A DNA stretch of 64,000 nucleotides from Pandoraea norimbergensis (GTDB lineage: Bacteria; Pseudomonadota; Gammaproteobacteria; Burkholderiales; Burkholderiaceae). The notes beneath the pieces are model-generated. The model made no database searches, had not been told where the DNA came from, and saw only the letters and a program-made list of their open reading frames with translations. The translations under genes were made by a program, and so were the position numbers. Of this stretch, positions 61,606-64,000 are shown piece by piece. The stretch spans positions 3,968,001 through 4,032,000 of the forward strand of contig NZ_CP013480.3 in NCBI RefSeq assembly GCF_001465545.3. Reading direction: 5' to 3'. Each line of letters opens with the position of its first letter. The stretch's first letter is position 1.

Positions 61606-61744
61606 GGCTATCCCCTATCGAGCAAACCTCGGGTTGAGTTCAGATTGAAGTACTAAGAAAACGCTATCGACGCTGTCGACGCAACCGACACTAGCGACAC
61701 TAGCGACGCGCGCCCCGATCCGGTCGCTGCGTCTCGGTGAATGC

Positions 61745-62380
61745 TTAGTGAATGAACAAGATGACGAGCAGCAGCGGGATGACGAGCCCCAGACCGACCA
61801 GCGGCCACGTCGCCACGCGGTTGCCCGCATGCAGCTTGAGCAGAAACAAGCCGGTCACGCTGAACACCAGACACGCCAGCGCAAACACGTCGATAAAGAG
61901 GCTCCACGCATTGCCGGTATTGCGGCCCTTGTGCAGGTCATTCAAATAGGAAATCCAGCCGCGCGTGGTCAGTTCGTACTGGGTCTCACCGCTCTGCAAA
62001 TCCACACTCACCCACGCATCGCCACCGGGACGCGGCAATGCGACGTAAATTTCGTCAGCCGACCACTCGGCCTCTCGGCCCTCGGCATCGATGGCGAGCG
62101 ACGTGTGCAGCCAATCGGCGAGCGCCGCCGGTACCGGGCCTTTGTCCTTGTGGGGTGTCTCGCCAAGCTGCGTCAGCAGGGCATCGGGCACCTGCGCCGC
62201 GCGCTTGACGACTTGGGGGTGAGCTTCGATCTGACCTGCGTGGTTGAGCGTGAAGCCCGTGATCGCGAACAGCATCATGCCGAGCAGACAGATCGCCGAA
62301 CTGATCCAGTGCCACTGGTGCAGATGTTTGAGCCAGAACGCGCGCCGCTGCCGGCCGGCACCGAGCTGGAGTTCGTTCAT
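61745..62380 (-). CDS. PepSY-associated membrane protein
   Basis: 211 residues. TM1 (about 25-45, WISSAICLLGMMLFAITGFTLNH) preceded by KHLHQWHW, a soluble central PepSY-like region (about 50-150), and two C-terminal helices (about 168-187 and 195-211). His residues at the membrane faces (His21, His24, His47, His158, and one in LKLHAGN) could ligate heme, as in other PepSY_TM reductases. First gene of the operon, 112 bp behind a Fur box. Likely transfers electrons across the inner membrane to the flavinylated partner. Confidence 0.82.
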   Translation of the reverse strand: MNELQLGAGRQRRAFWLKHLHQWHWISSAICLLGMMLFAITGFTLNHAGQIEAHPQVVKRAAQVPDALLTQLGETPHKDKGPVPAALADWLHTSLAIDAEGREAEWSADEIYVALPRPGGDAWVSVDLQSGETQYELTTRGWISYLNDLHKGRNTGNAWSLFIDVFALACLVFSVTGLFLLKLHAGNRVATWPLVGLGLVIPLLLVILFIH

Positions 62381-62491
62381 TGCGGAATTCGGGACATCAA
62401 AGCGAGCCTAGGGATGGCGGGCATGGCAGTCATCGTAGTGTCATGGCGAGCCGACATTCGCGCGCCGCACTATCTCAGGGAAACTGAAAAG

Positions 62492-62510
62492 TGCAATGAT
62501 AATCGTTTGC
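62492..62510 (-). promoter_or_regulatory. Fur box of the PepSY-DUF2271-DUF4198-apbE-reductase operon
   Basis: TGCAATGATAATCGTTTGC matches 13 of 19 positions of the E. coli Fur consensus, including the core AATGATAATC. Located 112 bp upstream of the first start codon and flanked by TGCAA/TTGCA symmetry. Confidence 0.75.
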
Positions 62511-62555
62511 ATTTAACAAGGCAATCGTCTTGATGTGAAGACGACCATAAGAAAA

Positions 62556-62595
62556 GCCGGGGGTGCCGGGTCATTCCTGACCCAGTGCCCCCGGC
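62556..62595 (-). terminator. rho-independent terminator of the outer-membrane transporter gene (minus strand)
   Basis: GCCGGGGG...CCCCCGGC long hairpin (inner GGGTCA/TGACCC), followed on the minus strand by TTTTCTTAT. Confidence 0.85.
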
Positions 62596-62666
62596 GGGTG
62601 AGATCGTCGCAGCCCGTGTGACGACGGCAACGACTACGGTTGCACGAGATTAAACGCGCTATCGAT

Positions 62667-63401
62667 TTACCAGCGCACGGTCACCCCGGCCAGCCACGAG
62701 TAATCGTAGGTCTGCGGGTTGAGTCCCCGGCGATAGCCCACGTCCAGATCGAGCCACGGCTTGGGGCTGTAGATGGCACCGACAATCATGAACGCCGGGC
62801 TGGTCGGCTGTGCGAAATCGGGGTTCTGCGACGTACCGATATCGAGCAGCAGGCGAGTCGTCGGCAGCACGCGATACAGCACGGCCCCCGAGACTTTCCA
62901 GACCGTCTCGCGCACGCCCTGCCGGTTCGGTTGATACACGGCGCCGCCGTTGACAAGGAACGTCCAGTCGTCGATTTCGTATTGCGCGAGCAAGGTTGCG
63001 CCGGCGTTCACGCGACCTGTGCCGAGGCCGCGCGAGTCGTTGCCGGTCGGGAGCGTGAGGTAAGGCTTGAGGCCGAGGCTGAAGGCGCCGTCGTCATACA
63101 GCCGCCATTTCGCGCCGAGTTCCAGATCGGCGATGCCGGTCGCCGCGGTATCGGAGCGTTGTTGCACGTGGGTGTACGGCACGTTGGCGTAGAGATCCAG
63201 CGCTTCGCCGAAGCCACGCGTGAGCGTGCTGTTCCAGAGAAATTGACGGCCCGTATCGGGTTGCTTGGCGGTGGCTTCGCCATTCGTTTCGAACTGCCAG
63301 TTGCCATCGCCTTGGGTGCCCGTGTCGTCGGTCACGAGCGGATGCGCGGCGAAGGCGCTGAGGGGACAAGCCAAAGCCAGCGAGATGAGTTGCTTCTTCA
63401 T
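62667..63401 (-). CDS. outer-membrane transporter-like beta-barrel protein
   Basis: 244 residues. Signal peptide MKKQLISLALACPLSAFAA, then a beta-barrel pattern with alternating aromatic strands (WQFETNGEATAKQPD, FLWNSTLTRGFGEALDLYANVPYTHV, LGLKPYLTLPTGNDSRG) and C-terminal WLAGVTVRW. Resembles the 'phenol MetA degradation / transporter' outer-membrane family. Start 63401 gives the signal peptide; 63422 is an alternative with better SD. Terminator follows. Transcribed toward the Fur-operon but separated by that terminator. Confidence 0.75.
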   Translation of the reverse strand: MKKQLISLALACPLSAFAAHPLVTDDTGTQGDGNWQFETNGEATAKQPDTGRQFLWNSTLTRGFGEALDLYANVPYTHVQQRSDTAATGIADLELGAKWRLYDDGAFSLGLKPYLTLPTGNDSRGLGTGRVNAGATLLAQYEIDDWTFLVNGGAVYQPNRQGVRETVWKVSGAVLYRVLPTTRLLLDIGTSQNPDFAQPTSPAFMIVGAIYSPKPWLDLDVGYRRGLNPQTYDYSWLAGVTVRW

Positions 63402-63555
63402 GAGTCGTTCGCTCTTTTTCATGCTGCCCCACGTGCGCTGCACGGGGGCTTGTGTGGGTCACCTGCCCGCGCCCGTCCACCGGACGGACGGGCGCGGGCA
63501 TGGCTGCGTGTGGTGCAGTGGTGGGTGGTGGGTGGTGGCTGCCTGAGACCTCAGC

Positions 63556-64000
63556 TCAGAACCAGCGGCCGAAGCGGCGGATGTAGATCGTCTTCACCGT
63601 CTGTGCGAGCGCGATGTAGCCGAGCATGGTGGCCGCCAGCCAGTAGAAGTACGAGCCCGGCAGGCTGACGAAACCGAGTGTTTCGGCAAACGGCGAATAC
63701 GGCAGCCAGCAAGCGATAGCGATGGCCACGGTCGTCGAGAGCATGATCGGCAGCGCCGGCGTGCTTTGCAGGAATGGAATCTTCTGCGTGCGCAGCAAGT
63801 GCACCACGAGCGTCTGCGAGACGAGCCCTTCAATGAACCAGCCCGAATTCATGATGACCTGACCGCCACTGCCGCCGTGCAGGTGATACATCGCACCGGC
63901 ACCGAAAACGGTCCACAACAGCGCATAAGTCGTGATATCGAACACCGAGGAGGTCGGTCCGATCCACAGCATGAAGCGGCGGATGTTGCCCGCGTCCCAC
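63556..64000 (-). CDS. mgtA: magnesium-translocating P-type ATPase MgtA, C-terminal part (5' end outside window)
   Basis: Open to the window edge; the last about 147 residues are visible: WDAGNIRRFMLWIGPTSSVFDIT, SGWFIEGLVSQTLVVHLLRTQKIPFLQS and the C-terminal IYIRRFGRWF, matching MgtA/MgtB closely. Four C-terminal membrane helices. Imports Mg2+ in low-Mg conditions. Regulatory leader would be outside the window. Confidence 0.9.
   Translation of the reverse strand, partial: WDAGNIRRFMLWIGPTSSVFDITTYALLWTVFGAGAMYHLHGGSGGQVIMNSGWFIEGLVSQTLVVHLLRTQKIPFLQSTPALPIMLSTTVAIAIACWLPYSPFAETLGFVSLPGSYFYWLAATMLGYIALAQTVKTIYIRRFGRWF

Overview
The window is GC-rich chromosomal DNA from a betaproteobacterium. 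A Burkholderia-type trimeric porin, a complete tol-pal cluster, a Zn-hydrolase of the hydantoinase/carbamoylase type, DUF4148 and DUF2501 proteins and an Lrp/AsnC regulator next to glmS all point to Burkholderiales, family Burkholderiaceae; Pandoraea is my best guess but is not proven by sequence alone. Coding density is high. I see no insertion sequence, prophage, CRISPR array or rRNA.

Layout. 1-3.2 kb: end of a dihydroorotate-dehydrogenase-like gene, a carbamoylase-type M20 hydrolase and a convergent M20 dipeptidase. 3.3-9.8 kb: a minus-strand run of small or secreted proteins (two paralogous small membrane proteins, a periplasmic nuclease, PaiB-like, DUF2501, an Mrr-like nuclease-domain protein), including two AT-richer gaps. 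10-15.5 kb: PAP2 phosphatase, TauE/SafE permease, phosphoribosyltransferase, GcvR-like ACT protein, SRPBCC protein, then an IclR regulator and a 3-hydroxyisobutyrate-dehydrogenase-like enzyme. 15.7-21.1 kb: ybgC-tolQ-tolR-tolA-tolB-pal-cpoB, the cell-envelope constriction machine. 21.4-22.8 kb: YeeE/YedE (TsuA-like) sulfur transporter and a tRNA-Lys with its own promoter and terminator. 23.9-29.6 kb: a translationally coupled operon of an acyl-CoA-dehydrogenase-like flavoprotein, an SsuABC-like ABC importer and a YtcJ-like amidohydrolase. 29.7-37.6 kb: an orphan NuoM-like subunit, a flavin reductase, a three-gene envelope operon (lipoprotein, large unknown membrane protein, periplasmic GDPD) and a divergent secreted caspase/Sel1 protein. 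37.8-46.4 kb: FrnE-type DsbA, DHA2 MFS exporter, DJ-1/MocR pair, DUF3224, VOC, lipocalin-like and LysR genes, and glmS. 46.5-52.7 kb: Lrp, a GlpR-like regulator with a near-perfect operator plus a catalytically degenerate GDPD, a porin, AraC, DUF4148 and NsrR-like genes. 52.8-57.4 kb: a 2-hydroxycarboxylate carrier with a LeuCD-type hydro-lyase and a divergent LysR gene. 57.4-62.5 kb: a Fur-box-controlled five-gene redox operon (PepSY, DUF2271, DUF4198, ApbE, flavodoxin-type reductase). 62.7-64 kb: an outer-membrane transporter-like protein and the 3' part of mgtA.

The most interesting unit is the iron-regulated operon at 57.4-62.4 kb. It contains an ApbE flavin transferase and, two genes away, an exported DUF2271 protein carrying the ApbE target motif D-x-x-S-G-A-T. 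This suggests an extracytoplasmic flavinylated electron-transfer chain, probably for ferric/siderophore reduction. Other units worth attention are the lipoprotein/membrane-protein/GDPD operon beside the secreted caspase, the LeuCD plus 2-hydroxycarboxylate-carrier catabolic cassette, the orphan NuoM, and several protein families that have lost canonical catalytic residues.
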